A stretch of 25,609 bases of DNA from DATHCB01 sp035319765 (GTDB lineage Archaea > Thermoproteota > Bathyarchaeia > Bathyarchaeales > SOJC01), in NCBI GenBank assembly GCA_035319765.1, contig DATHCB010000119.1, positions 1-25,609 on the forward strand. The letters are read 5' to 3'. The notes beneath the pieces are model-generated. The model saw only the letters and a program-made list of their open reading frames with translations. It made no database searches and was not told the origin of the DNA. A program made the position numbers and the translations under genes. Positions 1 through 10,298 of this stretch are shown piece after piece (the stretch's first letter is position 1; every line of letters begins with the position of its first letter).

Positions 1-117
1 ACATGCCTCTGATTATTTTTGGCAATCATTGTTCAACGCCAAAATGTAGATGCTACTTTCGATTTTAGGATCGAAAGTGAAGAAGTGCAAGTGAGACAAG
101 GCAGAGGCCTTTATGCT
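1..117 (+). other. Structured rRNA leader/spacer upstream of 23S
   Basis: No coding potential. Three perfect inverted repeats form a three-way-junction-like fold: bases 5-11 pair with 102-108 (7 bp), enclosing hairpin 17-23/38-44 (7 bp) and hairpin 55-63/70-78 (9 bp, 6-base loop). I see no 16S 3' end (no anti-Shine-Dalgarno GGATCACCTCC-type sequence) and no tRNA-Ala, so any linked 16S lies outside the window. It may be the leader or internal spacer of the rRNA transcript, or a separate small RNA; the sequence alone does not decide. Confidence 0.5.
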
Positions 118-148
118 CACAATGAGCACCATGCATAGGAAGTCTAGA
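118..148 (+). other. 23S rRNA processing stem, 5' strand
   Basis: Bases 118-120, 123-135 and 142-148 are complementary to 3313-3315, 3298-3310 (with two G-U pairs) and 3286-3292 on the far side of the 23S gene. The resulting long imperfect helix brackets the whole rRNA. Archaeal pre-23S rRNA is cut in such a stem, usually at a bulge-helix-bulge motif, by the tRNA splicing endonuclease. The mismatched stretch around 136-141 opposite 3293-3297 is where such bulges would lie, but I could not define a canonical motif. Confidence 0.7.
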
Positions 149-185
149 CTGCCTATTCGAACGTTAAACAGACACCGGCAAAAAA

Positions 186-3250
<3,065 letters not shown>

Positions 3251-3285
3251 TTTGCTGGTGTCTGGACGATTTCACAAATAGTCAC

Positions 3286-3315
3286 TCTAGACGTCCCTGT
3301 GTGGTGCTCAAAGTG
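3286..3315 (+). other. 23S rRNA processing stem, 3' strand
   Basis: This is the complement of the 118-148 arm: 3286-3292 pairs with 142-148, 3298-3310 with 123-135 and 3313-3315 with 118-120. It lies about 36 bases beyond the mature 3' end inferred from helix H1, as expected for archaeal pre-23S processing. A near-identical copy of 3294-3312 recurs at 3933-3951. Confidence 0.7.
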
Positions 3316-3452
3316 CCTTTTCGTGATTTTGCCGTGTTCTACGAAGAACTAGACCGTTCTATTCATCGAGTTGTTAAGGCAAACGAAGATTGGCACTATT
3401 TACAAAACGAGGGATAACAATAGTCGGAAGCGGGATTCAGCCTTGACGGCAT

Positions 3453-3470
3453 ATTTATCAGATTTATCAG
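3453..3470 (+). repeat. Short tandem repeat (2 x 9 bp) near a TATA-like element
   Basis: ATTTATCAG occurs twice in direct succession, at 3453-3461 and 3462-3470, about 45-60 bases before the zinc-ribbon gene start. The first copy overlaps the best TATA-like sequence, so the duplication could give two alternative TATA boxes or a small operator. Function is not shown. Confidence 0.35.
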
Positions 3471-3513
3471 TAACAAGAAAGTCCGTGGATGTAGTGCTCG
3501 CAGGTGAATAAGC

Positions 3514-3876
3514 ATGCCCGTCCGGACTTGCCCCAACGTTAAATGTACATTTGACAAACAGCTGAAACCTGGGCAGCTTTGCCCATCATGTGGAAGGGAG
3601 GCTAAAACATTTAATTTCAACGAGTTCGGCACGCTGCTGAAAGGAAAATGGCAACACAAGAAATCAATGCAGAAAGCCAAGGAAAGACAGCAAATCGCCA
3701 AAGGAATTAAGTTCTGCCCCAAGTGCGGTTCGTCTAACCTCAATCTTCTCCCTTTCTATCGCCCTTCAATTTGGAGATGCCTAAATTGCGGCTATCAAGG
3801 CGCCTTAATGATCCTGGAGAACAACAAGCCTACGGAGAAAAATGCCAAAAAATCAAGAAAGCTCGAACGAGAGTAG
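3514..3876 (+). CDS. Zinc-ribbon protein of unknown function
   Basis: A basic protein of 120 residues with two zinc-ribbon-like knuckle sets. The N-terminal half has CPNVKC (residues 6-11) and CPSCG (about 23-27). The second half has CPKCGSSN (about 68-75) and CLNCGYQG (about 89-96), the classic paired CxxC layout of a zinc ribbon with about 17 residues between pairs. The middle and the C-terminus are rich in Lys, Arg and Gln, which suggests nucleic-acid or ribosome contact. No catalytic motif is visible. The ATG is preceded by AGGTG about 8 bases upstream and a TATA-like stretch near 3451-3458. It stands alone directly downstream of the 23S rRNA and may be read from its own promoter. Specific function unknown; a role in transcription or RNA binding is only inferred from fold and charge. 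Confidence 0.8.
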   Translation: MPVRTCPNVKCTFDKQLKPGQLCPSCGREAKTFNFNEFGTLLKGKWQHKKSMQKAKERQQIAKGIKFCPKCGSSNLNLLPFYRPSIWRCLNCGYQGALMILENNKPTEKNAKKSRKLERE

Positions 3877-3879
3877 CCC

Positions 3880-4348
3880 ATACTAATAAGATGGGAAAAA
3901 AGCCGGAATAATCCAGATTACTAGCGCGCGCCTCCCTGCGTGGTGCTCAAAAATGCTTCTTCTGCAACAATCGTGCGACAATGACCAGACCTTTCCATCA
4001 GGATCCAAGTTGTCAAACCTTGTGAAAATTAGCGGAAGCTTGTCTACGGCCTCTTTATATCTTGAATAACAAGCCACCGAGTCGCAGGACTTCTTCTCAA
4101 ACGTATTTGGATCATATTTGGGACCTATAGGTGACCGAGGGGGTAGACTCTGCGCGCACACACAACTTTGTTCGCTGGTCAAAAAAAGCCATCAAGAAAC
4201 CAGTGGCTACGACTTGCAAAAAACTAAAGGAATTTGGAAACGCGAGCGTGAGCTTACATCGCGTGTCTTAGTCTGTGAGAAAGATGCTGTCTTGGGGCGC
4301 TCTTCCCAAAACGATCCGATCGTTCGTACGAAGCATAAAACGGTCAAG
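3880..4348. other. Gene-poor gap with a copy of the 23S processing arm
   Basis: No convincing gene is present: the open frames here lack Shine-Dalgarno sequences, show no recognisable motifs and have irregular composition. The notable content is 3933-3951, which matches the 3' arm of the 23S processing stem (3294-3312) at 18 of 19 bases. The right end holds the palindromes described under the terminator entry. I see no 5S rRNA, SRP RNA or RNase P signature. Confidence 0.6.
4310..4324 (-). terminator. Possible terminator hairpin after tsr3
   Basis: A 6-bp perfect stem (4310-4315 with 4319-4324, loop of three) lies 25 bases beyond the tsr3 stop on the minus strand, followed there by a short T run. 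The perfect 10-bp palindrome TTCGTACGAA at 4323-4332 overlaps it. Archaeal termination depends mainly on T-rich stretches, so the hairpin role is tentative. Confidence 0.3.
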
Positions 4349-4861
4349 CTAGTCTTTGCCCTGCATGAAACCTTTCTGCATCTCTAAAATCTCGGTGCTA
4401 TCTTTGGCCTTTAGATAGGTTTCGAGCCTTTCATAATTCAATCTAATAAACTCTGGTCCCCACTTGAATAGATCCAACAGTTTCTCTGCGCCAGCCTTAA
4501 AGCCGACGATATACAGTGCTGCGGCAAGCGCCTCAACCGTGCTCAATTTAGTTGGTGTGCCATAATTAACTGGATTTGCCGCAACCAAAAAAGGCAAACA
4601 ACGAGAAACAACGTATGTTGGAAGACGTGGTTGAAAACCTTGCTCCCAACTGTAATCTAACGCAGCTAACCCGAAACGTTCCACCCTGGGCCTGTCGGCA
4701 GGCGAAAAAGCACGCTCGGCGAGAGCGTTAAGCACTAGGGCTCCTCGCGGCAGGTGCCCAACCTTGAAAACGAGTTCAACTAGCCCAAATCGTTTGAGCT
4801 TTAACGAAGAACATTTTTTCGGATCGCACTGACGCGCGTGATAAACAACAATTCTAACCAC
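4349..4861 (-). CDS. tsr3: Tsr3, rRNA aminocarboxypropyltransferase (DUF367)
   Basis: Transfers the 3-amino-3-carboxypropyl group from S-adenosylmethionine to a hypermodified base of small-subunit rRNA (the m1acp3-psi site in eukaryotes). Family hallmarks are visible in order: HARQCDPKKCSSLKL near the N-terminus, a GALVLNALAERAFSPADR segment, LDYSWEQ, then the signature LVAANPVNYG and KLSTVEALAAALYI, and FKWG...LNYE near the end. Length (about 170 residues) suits archaeal members. I place the start at the GTG at 4861, which has AGGTG seven bases upstream and gives the usual short N-terminus; an ATG at 4879 in frame adds six residues. The start overlaps the last codons of the upstream NAD(P)H-hydrate repair gene, so the two are co-transcribed. 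SPOUT-like fold is known from the family. Confidence in family is high. Confidence 0.93.
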   Translation of the reverse strand: MVRIVVYHARQCDPKKCSSLKLKRFGLVELVFKVGHLPRGALVLNALAERAFSPADRPRVERFGLAALDYSWEQGFQPRLPTYVVSRCLPFLVAANPVNYGTPTKLSTVEALAAALYIVGFKAGAEKLLDLFKWGPEFIRLNYERLETYLKAKDSTEILEMQKGFMQGKD

Positions 4862-6383
4862 GCTCGCGCACCTGAACATGAGACATCGGATCGTCCAAGA
4901 CCCGCGGTATCCAATCTATCAAATCCGTCGCAACCATGTGATAGCCCTTGTCGCGCTTGACAAAATCGCCACACGCGCCATTAACAAATGCACCAGCGAC
5001 CGCAGCCTCAAAAGCATCAGCGCCCTGAGCCAGAAAAGCGCCCACTATACCGCTAAGTACGTCTCCAGTTCCGCCAACGGTCATTCCGGGATTACCCGTG
5101 AAATTCAGCTTAACGTGCTCACCATCGGAAATGACGTCGACATTCCCTTTCAGCAGAATCACTCCGCCAAGTAGTTGCGCGCTTTTCAAGACATCCTTAG
5201 CTTTTGCTTCTAACTCAGCGGGCGGAAAATGTCCAACCAACGCCTTATACTCGCCGGCATGCGGCGTGAAAACAACGGGCACCCTTAGCCGGCGTCTAAA
5301 CTCGCCAAAGGCTTTGAGGCCATCTGCATCGAGTAGAAGTGGCTTACCAGCCCTCTCGACACTAGCTATTAATGTTTTCACTACTTCTTTGGTCTCTTCA
5401 TGTAAACCCAAACCAGGTCCAATAGCCACACCAGTAACCATACTCAGGTACTGTTCAACTGTCGAGATATCCGCCATGTTCAGATGTGGGCCTTCCAACT
5501 TCACCGTAATCAAATTAGGCGAATATGCAGAAATCGCATCAGCCGTCTTTTCGGGCGCAGCAACGTAGGTAATGTCAACCCCCGTTCTCAGTGCTGCTAG
5601 GGCGACGTATGCCGGAGCACCAGAATAGACCTCATTGCCTCCAACGACTAACAACCGCCCGAAATCGCCCTTGTGCGCTTCTGGAGAGCGAGGCTTAGAT
5701 ACGAGTGCAACATCACCAGGACCCGCAAATCGCTCAAACTGGTTAGGCAAGCCGACATCTGCAACTATCAAGTCACCGACGAATCGTTTTGCCTTCAACA
5801 ACCCAGGCTTGGCTCTGTGAAAGGTAACTGTCAAATTAGCCCTGACTGCTTCACCAAAAGTCTTACCAGAATCGGCGTCGAGCCCGCTCGGTACATCGAC
5901 GGAGACTCGAAAAGCTTTCAATAGATTGATCCTTTGGATCAACTGTTTAACAGGCGGGCGTGCTTCGCCTTTGAGCCCTATTCCTAACAGCGCGTCTATC
6001 GCCACATCGGCATTGACTTCTGGTATTAAAGAAGAATCGTAAACTTCATGTAAAGTCACGGCCTTTTGTCGGTAGAGCGCTTCCCAATTCTTCTTGGCAG
6101 CAATATGCGAAATCTCTGAAGGCCGTCCACTCAGAATCACTTCAAGATTATAGCCGATAGTGGAGAGATGTCGTGCAGCTACGAAGCCATCTCCACCATT
6201 GCCTCCCAAACCAGAAAAAACCACAACCCTCGTCTTCAAAGATCGAAAACGTGAACGGACGACATTTGCCACTGCTGCTCCAGCGTTCTCCATCAATTGC
6301 AGTTGTGAAACGCCGAAATACTCGGCATTGAGTTCGAGGGCCCGCATTTCGCGGCTTGTGATGACTTCTCGTTCCATAAACAT
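4854..6383 (-). CDS. nnr: Bifunctional NAD(P)H-hydrate epimerase / ADP-dependent dehydratase
   Basis: Repairs NADHX and NADPHX, the hydrated damage products of NAD(P)H. It has two domains in one 509-residue chain, the usual size. The N-terminal YjeF epimerase domain (about 1-220) shows GLGGNGGDG at 58-66, DALLGIGLKG, the SVDVPSGLDADSG loop and GDLIVADVGLP. The C-terminal ribokinase-like dehydratase (about 235-500) shows HKGDFGRLLVVGG, GPGLG, LLDADGLKAF, FTPHAGEYK, LKGNVDVI and the catalytic GTGDVLSG (Asp441). ATG codons at 6383 and 6377 are both possible. A TATA-like sequence on the minus strand at about 6422-6431 would place transcription start near 6401. The last codons overlap tsr3. Cytosolic. 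The link to Tsr3 looks like operon convenience rather than a shared pathway. Confidence 0.95.
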   Translation of the reverse strand: MFMEREVITSREMRALELNAEYFGVSQLQLMENAGAAVANVVRSRFRSLKTRVVVFSGLGGNGGDGFVAARHLSTIGYNLEVILSGRPSEISHIAAKKNWEALYRQKAVTLHEVYDSSLIPEVNADVAIDALLGIGLKGEARPPVKQLIQRINLLKAFRVSVDVPSGLDADSGKTFGEAVRANLTVTFHRAKPGLLKAKRFVGDLIVADVGLPNQFERFAGPGDVALVSKPRSPEAHKGDFGRLLVVGGNEVYSGAPAYVALAALRTGVDITYVAAPEKTADAISAYSPNLITVKLEGPHLNMADISTVEQYLSMVTGVAIGPGLGLHEETKEVVKTLIASVERAGKPLLLDADGLKAFGEFRRRLRVPVVFTPHAGEYKALVGHFPPAELEAKAKDVLKSAQLLGGVILLKGNVDVISDGEHVKLNFTGNPGMTVGGTGDVLSGIVGAFLAQGADAFEAAVAGAFVNGACGDFVKRDKGYHMVATDLIDWIPRVLDDPMSHVQVRERG

Positions 6384-6421
6384 CCTTCTGCAGCTAGTTT
6401 GGCAGAAATAGTTTCCGCAAC

Positions 6422-6431
6422 AAGCTATAAA
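6422..6431 (-). promoter_or_regulatory. TATA box for the NAD(P)H-hydrate repair/tsr3 operon
   Basis: Minus-strand CATTTATAGC lies about 25 bases upstream of an inferred start near 6401, giving a leader of about 20 bases before the first ATG. Divergent from the RAM-domain gene promoter. Inference from spacing only. Confidence 0.4.
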
Positions 6432-6465
6432 TGCGGTATGAATCCAAAATCACAGCACTTAGAGC

Positions 6466-6475
6466 AAATATTTTA
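6466..6475 (+). promoter_or_regulatory. TATA box for the RAM-domain gene
   Basis: AAATATTTTA sits about 50 bases before the ATG at 6520. A start near 6497 would give a leader of about 23 bases that contains the GGGGA Shine-Dalgarno-like sequence at 6503-6507. Confidence 0.4.
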
Positions 6476-6519
6476 AGGCTTCACAGCGAACATATGTACA
6501 AAGGGGAATATAGAAAAGT

Positions 6520-6762
6520 ATGCCCATAGCATTCGTGCTCGTGAACACGGAAATCGGTGCAGAAAGCGAAGTCATGAAAACGATTAAGAAAGTAGAAGGC
6601 GTAGAAGAAGCCTATGCAGTCTACGGCGTTTATGATGTGGTAGCCAAGATTAAGGCTGACTCCATGGACAAGCTCAAAGAAATCGTAACTTGGCACGTTA
6701 GACGCCTCGACAAGGTGCGCTCCACACTAACCATGATCGTCGTCGAAGAGCAAAAGAAGTAG
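6520..6762 (+). CDS. Stand-alone Lrp/AsnC-type ligand-binding (RAM) domain protein
   Basis: A protein of 80 residues that is one complete alpha-beta RAM (Lrp C-terminal) domain without the helix-turn-helix. Visible features are the beta strand MPIAFVLVNTEIGAE, the EGVEEAYAVYGVYDVVAKIKA segment with the conserved G-x-YD-x-V pattern, and the final strand RSTLTMIVVEE. In Lrp-family regulators this domain makes dimers or octamers and binds amino acids. Stand-alone copies are common in archaea and are thought to act as effector-binding partners, but the ligand is unknown. The gene sits alone between a divergent operon and tiaS with its own TATA-like box and a GGGGA ribosome site. Regulatory role inferred. 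Confidence 0.88.
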   Translation: MPIAFVLVNTEIGAESEVMKTIKKVEGVEEAYAVYGVYDVVAKIKADSMDKLKEIVTWHVRRLDKVRSTLTMIVVEEQKK

Positions 6763-6839
6763 CTCTCCAAACTCTCCTTTTTTTAATCCGGCACCGAAGC
6801 TTCTTATCTAATCTCATCGATTGTGCTGAAGAATAGAAA

Positions 6840-8177
6840 ATGGTACACCTCCACATTGGCATCGACGACACGGATTCGCCAGGAAAAGGTTGTACAACCT
6901 ACGTAGCCTCGCTTCTCGTAGAAAAACTGACCAAGTTAGAAGTGAAGTTTACAGACTATCCGAATTTGGTGCGGCTGAACCCAAACGTTCCATGGAAAAC
7001 ACGGGGAAACGGCGCTCTCTGTTTGAGGATAGAGTGCGTCGAAGACACAGCCGAAGATGTTGAAGAAGCTGTTGTGGAGACCGTCGAGGCGAATTCTGAC
7101 TTCGATAACGTTGGCACCGACCCTGGCATAGTCTTCCTGCCTGGACAGAGGATTCCCCAGCAGGTTAGAAACTTTGCTCAAGAGACGATTCAAGGTGTCG
7201 TAAAATTGAATGACTCTCTAAGACTCGTTAAAGAGTTTGGCGGAGAAGCCCTAGGCTACAAATCTCGCCGCGGAATTATTGGCGCATTAGCGGCCGTCGG
7301 AGAAACCCTAGAAGGAGACTACACTTACGAACTCATCGCTTATCGCTTTCCGGAGAATCGTGGAACGAAACGGGTGATCGATGCTAATTCCGTTAGGGCG
7401 ATGGACAAGAAGACTTCGCCATTGACCTTTAACAACATAGATCTAGAGACAGACAGAGTCTTAATCACTCCAAGAGGTCCGGATCCAGTTTTCTTTGGTA
7501 TCAGAGGGGAGAATCCAACTATCGTTAAAAAAGGGTTTGATATGGTTCGATGCGGAGAGCCTATTGAAAGGTGGGTCATTTTTCGCACCAATCAAGGAAC
7601 GGATGCGCATTTACGCAAAACTAGCGACATAGAAGGCATACTTCGTTTTCAGACTGTCATAGTAAGGGGTACTGTATTGAATGAACCCAAAGTAGTTCCT
7701 CGCCGACACGTGATCTTTTCGATAAAAGACGACAAAGCAGTCATTGACTGTGCTGCATACGAACCTACTGGTAACCTCAGAAAGGTCGCAAAACAACTGA
7801 TGATCGGAGACAAAATCGAAGTCTCCGGGGCCGTCCGCCCAGCGTCTAAAACTCACCCAATGACGATAAACCTCGAGAAAATCCGCATAATTGAACTAAT
7901 TCCCAAGATTGTACTGCACAACCCCAAATGTCCAAAGTGTGGCAAAGTCATGTCGTCGATGGGAAGAGCCCAAGGCTATCGATGCGAAAAATGCAGGTAC
8001 AAATCAAAACAACTAACAAAAACCCAAACAACACAAGAAAGAGCTTTAGAAAACAGACTTTACATCACATCTTCGCACTCGCAGAGGCACCTAACTAAGC
8101 CGTTAAGCAGATATGGAATGGAGAAAAGACCTGGTCAATCGTCTTTTGAAATGATTCGGGGTTGGCACTCCCCTTGA
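6840..8177 (+). CDS. tiaS: TiaS, tRNA(Ile2) 2-agmatinylcytidine synthetase
   Basis: ATP-dependent enzyme that attaches agmatine to C34 of tRNA-Ile(CAU), making it read AUA; essential in archaea. The 445-residue chain shows the TiaS order: N-terminal kinase-like/DUF1743 region beginning HIGIDDTDSPGKGCTT (residues 5-20), VPWKTRGNGALCL, VGTDPGIVFL, the SRRGIIGALAAVG stretch, the FRTNQGTDAHL motif, an OB-fold (about residues 270-350) and a C-terminal zinc ribbon CPKCG...YRCEKC (about 362-385). About 55 basic, low-complexity residues follow the ribbon, a longer tail than I expect for the family. ATG start at 6840; no strong Shine-Dalgarno is visible. It stands alone between the RAM gene and the nitroreductase. 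Confidence 0.96.
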   Translation: MVHLHIGIDDTDSPGKGCTTYVASLLVEKLTKLEVKFTDYPNLVRLNPNVPWKTRGNGALCLRIECVEDTAEDVEEAVVETVEANSDFDNVGTDPGIVFLPGQRIPQQVRNFAQETIQGVVKLNDSLRLVKEFGGEALGYKSRRGIIGALAAVGETLEGDYTYELIAYRFPENRGTKRVIDANSVRAMDKKTSPLTFNNIDLETDRVLITPRGPDPVFFGIRGENPTIVKKGFDMVRCGEPIERWVIFRTNQGTDAHLRKTSDIEGILRFQTVIVRGTVLNEPKVVPRRHVIFSIKDDKAVIDCAAYEPTGNLRKVAKQLMIGDKIEVSGAVRPASKTHPMTINLEKIRIIELIPKIVLHNPKCPKCGKVMSSMGRAQGYRCEKCRYKSKQLTKTQTTQERALENRLYITSSHSQRHLTKPLSRYGMEKRPGQSSFEMIRGWHSP

Positions 8178-8190
8178 GCCACAGCTCTAT

Positions 8191-8199
8191 TCTTATAAG
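8191..8199 (+). promoter_or_regulatory. TATA box for leaderless nitroreductase gene
   Basis: TCTTATAAG is centred about 24 bases before the TTG at 8218, the distance at which an archaeal transcript would begin on the start codon itself. This supports a leaderless TTG start and separates the gene from tiaS. Confidence 0.5.
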
Positions 8200-8217
8200 G
8201 ACTCTTGGTCTTTAGAA

Positions 8218-8763
8218 TTGTCGTTCGAGGCTTTGAAAGTGGATTTCAGCGAAGTAATTCGCACTAGAAGAAGCGTCAGAGCGTTCAAAAGAGACCCTAT
8301 TCCAGAGGATGTCTTAAGTAGAGTCTTGAACGCCGCGCGCGTTGCACCCTCCGGTTCCAACCGTCAACCTTGGCGGTTCATTCTGGTCACGGACGAGGCG
8401 CTGAAGCAAAAAATGATTTCAGCATGCAACAATCAGGAATTTGTCGCTCAGGCACCAGTATTTGTCGTCGCTTGTGGACAAAAGATGCCCATAAATCGGG
8501 GAGGTTACATGGGAGAAATGAGCATGCTCTTGGATGTTGCCATTGCGTTCACACACTTAGTTTTAGCTGCAAGGGCTGAGGGCTTAGGAACTTGCTGGAT
8601 AGGCGCCTTCAACAATGGCGAAATCAAGAAGCTTTTGTACATTCCTGCTGAGTATGAAGTTGTGGCAGCAACGCCTCTTGGATTTCCTGAGAATGAGAAT
8701 GCCTTTAGTCAGACCAGCAAAAGGAAGACCTTGGATGAAGCAGTCTCAACGAATAAATTCTAA
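8218..8763 (+). CDS. Nitroreductase-family FMN oxidoreductase
   Basis: A soluble flavin enzyme of 181 residues. The FMN-binding RRSVRAFKRDPIPEDVL occurs near residues 17-33, the PSGSNRQPWRF phosphate/flavin segment near 43-54, and LGTCWIGAF near 121-129, the usual C-terminal signature. These enzymes reduce nitro compounds, quinones or other electron acceptors with NAD(P)H, but the family is too broad to name a substrate. The start is TTG at 8218, supported by a TATA-like sequence at 8191-8199 with leaderless spacing. Its stop overlaps by three bases the stop of the convergent small gene on the other strand. Confidence 0.9.
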   Translation: MSFEALKVDFSEVIRTRRSVRAFKRDPIPEDVLSRVLNAARVAPSGSNRQPWRFILVTDEALKQKMISACNNQEFVAQAPVFVVACGQKMPINRGGYMGEMSMLLDVAIAFTHLVLAARAEGLGTCWIGAFNNGEIKKLLYIPAEYEVVAATPLGFPENENAFSQTSKRKTLDEAVSTNKF

Positions 8764-8981
8764 TGTGTATGGCCCCACTCTTCTTTCAGTTTGGCGGCAA
8801 AGCTGTCTTCATCCTTGGCTATCAGCTTCTTTACCTCTTTCCAGACGGCTGAACAGTTTTTATACTCTACATGAACTATTCCATGAATAATTTTGTCAAG
8901 GTCTCTCTTGTTTTCCTCAGTGACTTCTATTTCTGCCTTCTTGAAAACGCTTTGAAGGTGCCTAAAGTAGCAGGTCATCAT
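8760..8981 (-). CDS. Small conserved archaeal protein, unknown function
   Basis: A protein of 73 residues with a Cys in the N-terminal MTCYFRHL segment, a charged helix VTEENKRDLDKIIHGIV, a second Cys in VEYKNCSAVWKEVKKLIA and a final amphipathic helix. It resembles a family of short archaeal hypothetical proteins I recall with the same KNC-x-x-x-W-K-E-V core. The start ATGATG is preceded by AGGTGA three to six bases upstream, a convincing ribosome site. It converges on the nitroreductase with overlapping stops. No enzymatic motif; the two Cys could bind a metal in a dimer. Function unknown. Confidence 0.7.
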   Translation of the reverse strand: MMTCYFRHLQSVFKKAEIEVTEENKRDLDKIIHGIVHVEYKNCSAVWKEVKKLIAKDEDSFAAKLKEEWGHTH

Positions 8982-9238
8982 CGATCACCTAAGCCAAAGA
9001 GTCTGAGCCAGTAAATATGGATTTGCAAAGTCGGTATGTGCGCTAGTTCCTAGAGATTAAGGGCTAAACAAACTCTATTGATTAGCGCTCGGATATCATT
9101 CATAAATCTCTTTGAGACTTAATTTCGGCGAAAGCTGCGATTGAGGTCTATTTGTGAAGTGCCGCGATGATTTCTTATATCTCTCATGGCTTGAACATAG
9201 CTTATTGGTGCAGCGCCAGCATGTTCTTTGCCTCTTAA

Positions 9239-10087
9239 CTAGGCTTTAATATGACCGATTATTAACGAAGCAACAACTGCAATTACAACGATGGCCATTG
9301 TCTCAAGCAATGATATTTTCCAGTGAACATTTGTTTTCTTTGATCGATAGCGAACTAGAAAGATGCCCACTATACAAGCGACTATACCCAGTGACAAAAT
9401 GATGCCAAATGGTTTTGGGACAGTTAAATAAGCTGTTATCGGTATGGCTCCAGCCAGAAGAGTGGTCGCACTGCAAATGATTGCCGCTTGAAGGTTAGAC
9501 CTGCTTATTTCCTTGTGCAAGACCAGAAATAATTGCTCGACAAGCAACAGTGATTTGCTACGTTCTCTCTTGTCTAAGATGTCGCCCAAGCTATAATTCA
9601 TCAAATTCTGGAGAGTAATCATGTCAGCCAGATCTTCGGTTATCCCGCCTAAAAGGAAGCTTGAGAAGTTCGTTATGGCCACAGCTGCTAACGTTAGAAA
9701 GGCTGCGAACGCAGCTGTACTAACCGCCAAACTGGCTATGAAAGCGGAGAGAATGACCACTAACCCTGTAATAGAACCATCGGTCAAACCAGCAACAATC
9801 TCAAGGATAGGTTCCTTCTTCAACAGCAGGCTTCGCCACTCTCTGCTCAACTTGGCGCCCTGCTCAGTAGGCTCTATCATCCCGTCCTTCCCTAAAGATA
9901 TTAATCCTTCGGCAGCCATCCCGTCCAAAGCTCTATCAAGGTCGACCATTTCAATACATGCATAACCGGCGCACACTTTATCAATACGTTTCTTAAGAAG
10001 AGGCCTCTGTGCCATAGTTCTTTCTTTGAGATTCAACAGCACAATTACTCTTATAATGTCAGGCAGTTCCTGAATTTCAAACGACAA
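9239..10087 (-). CDS. Winged-helix domain fused to VIT1/CCC1-like membrane protein
   Basis: Two parts are visible. Residues about 1-90 form a winged-helix-like region (helix LPDIIRVIVLLNL, then RPLLKKRIDKV, DLDRALDGMAAEGLI and a wing GKDGMIEPTEQG). The rest carries about five hydrophobic segments, opening with GLTDGSITGLVVILSAFIAS, which resembles the first helix of VIT1/CCC1 iron/manganese transporters, and including FLLGGITEDLAD and a later AGAIPITAYL like the family's Gx-P helix. The cation-binding Glu cluster of true VIT is not obvious, so transport substrate is unknown. I start at TTG 10087 because a minus-strand TATA-like TTTTTTATC at 10112-10120 would begin transcription there. The same frame stays open to a GTG at 10177. 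Fold moderately sure, function weak. Confidence 0.65.
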   Translation of the reverse strand: MSFEIQELPDIIRVIVLLNLKERTMAQRPLLKKRIDKVCAGYACIEMVDLDRALDGMAAEGLISLGKDGMIEPTEQGAKLSREWRSLLLKKEPILEIVAGLTDGSITGLVVILSAFIASLAVSTAAFAAFLTLAAVAITNFSSFLLGGITEDLADMITLQNLMNYSLGDILDKRERSKSLLLVEQLFLVLHKEISRSNLQAAIICSATTLLAGAIPITAYLTVPKPFGIILSLGIVACIVGIFLVRYRSKKTNVHWKISLLETMAIVVIAVVASLIIGHIKA

Positions 10088-10111
10088 GCCAGTCGGCCAC
10101 CGTGCGCTCGT

Positions 10112-10120
10112 GATAAAAAA
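10112..10120 (-). promoter_or_regulatory. TATA box for the winged-helix membrane gene
   Basis: Minus-strand TTTTTTATC is centred about 27 bases before the TTG at 10087. The same nine-base word precedes aIF2-gamma at 21527-21535. It argues for the shorter start over the GTG at 10177. Confidence 0.45.
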
Positions 10121-10298
10121 CGAGCAAACTAATAACCATTGCGCAATCAGTCTACAGTTAAAATCGGCCTTAGCCACAGATTGTCAAATTGCATCCGATT
10201 CCGGCTTTGAGTGAATGCACTCTCAAGGATTGAATTTCAGTATGGGAAGAACTTCTATGCTTGTTTTCTCAAGATCGTCTACCATATTGGTAAGAAAT

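Noticed and set aside
3883..4182. 99-codon minus-strand frame in the gap after the zinc-ribbon gene
   Set aside because: TTG start without Shine-Dalgarno, irregular composition, no motif; it overlaps the copied processing arm.
4118..4387. 89-codon plus-strand frame
   Set aside because: Overlaps the end of tsr3 antisense, no ribosome site and no recognisable protein features.
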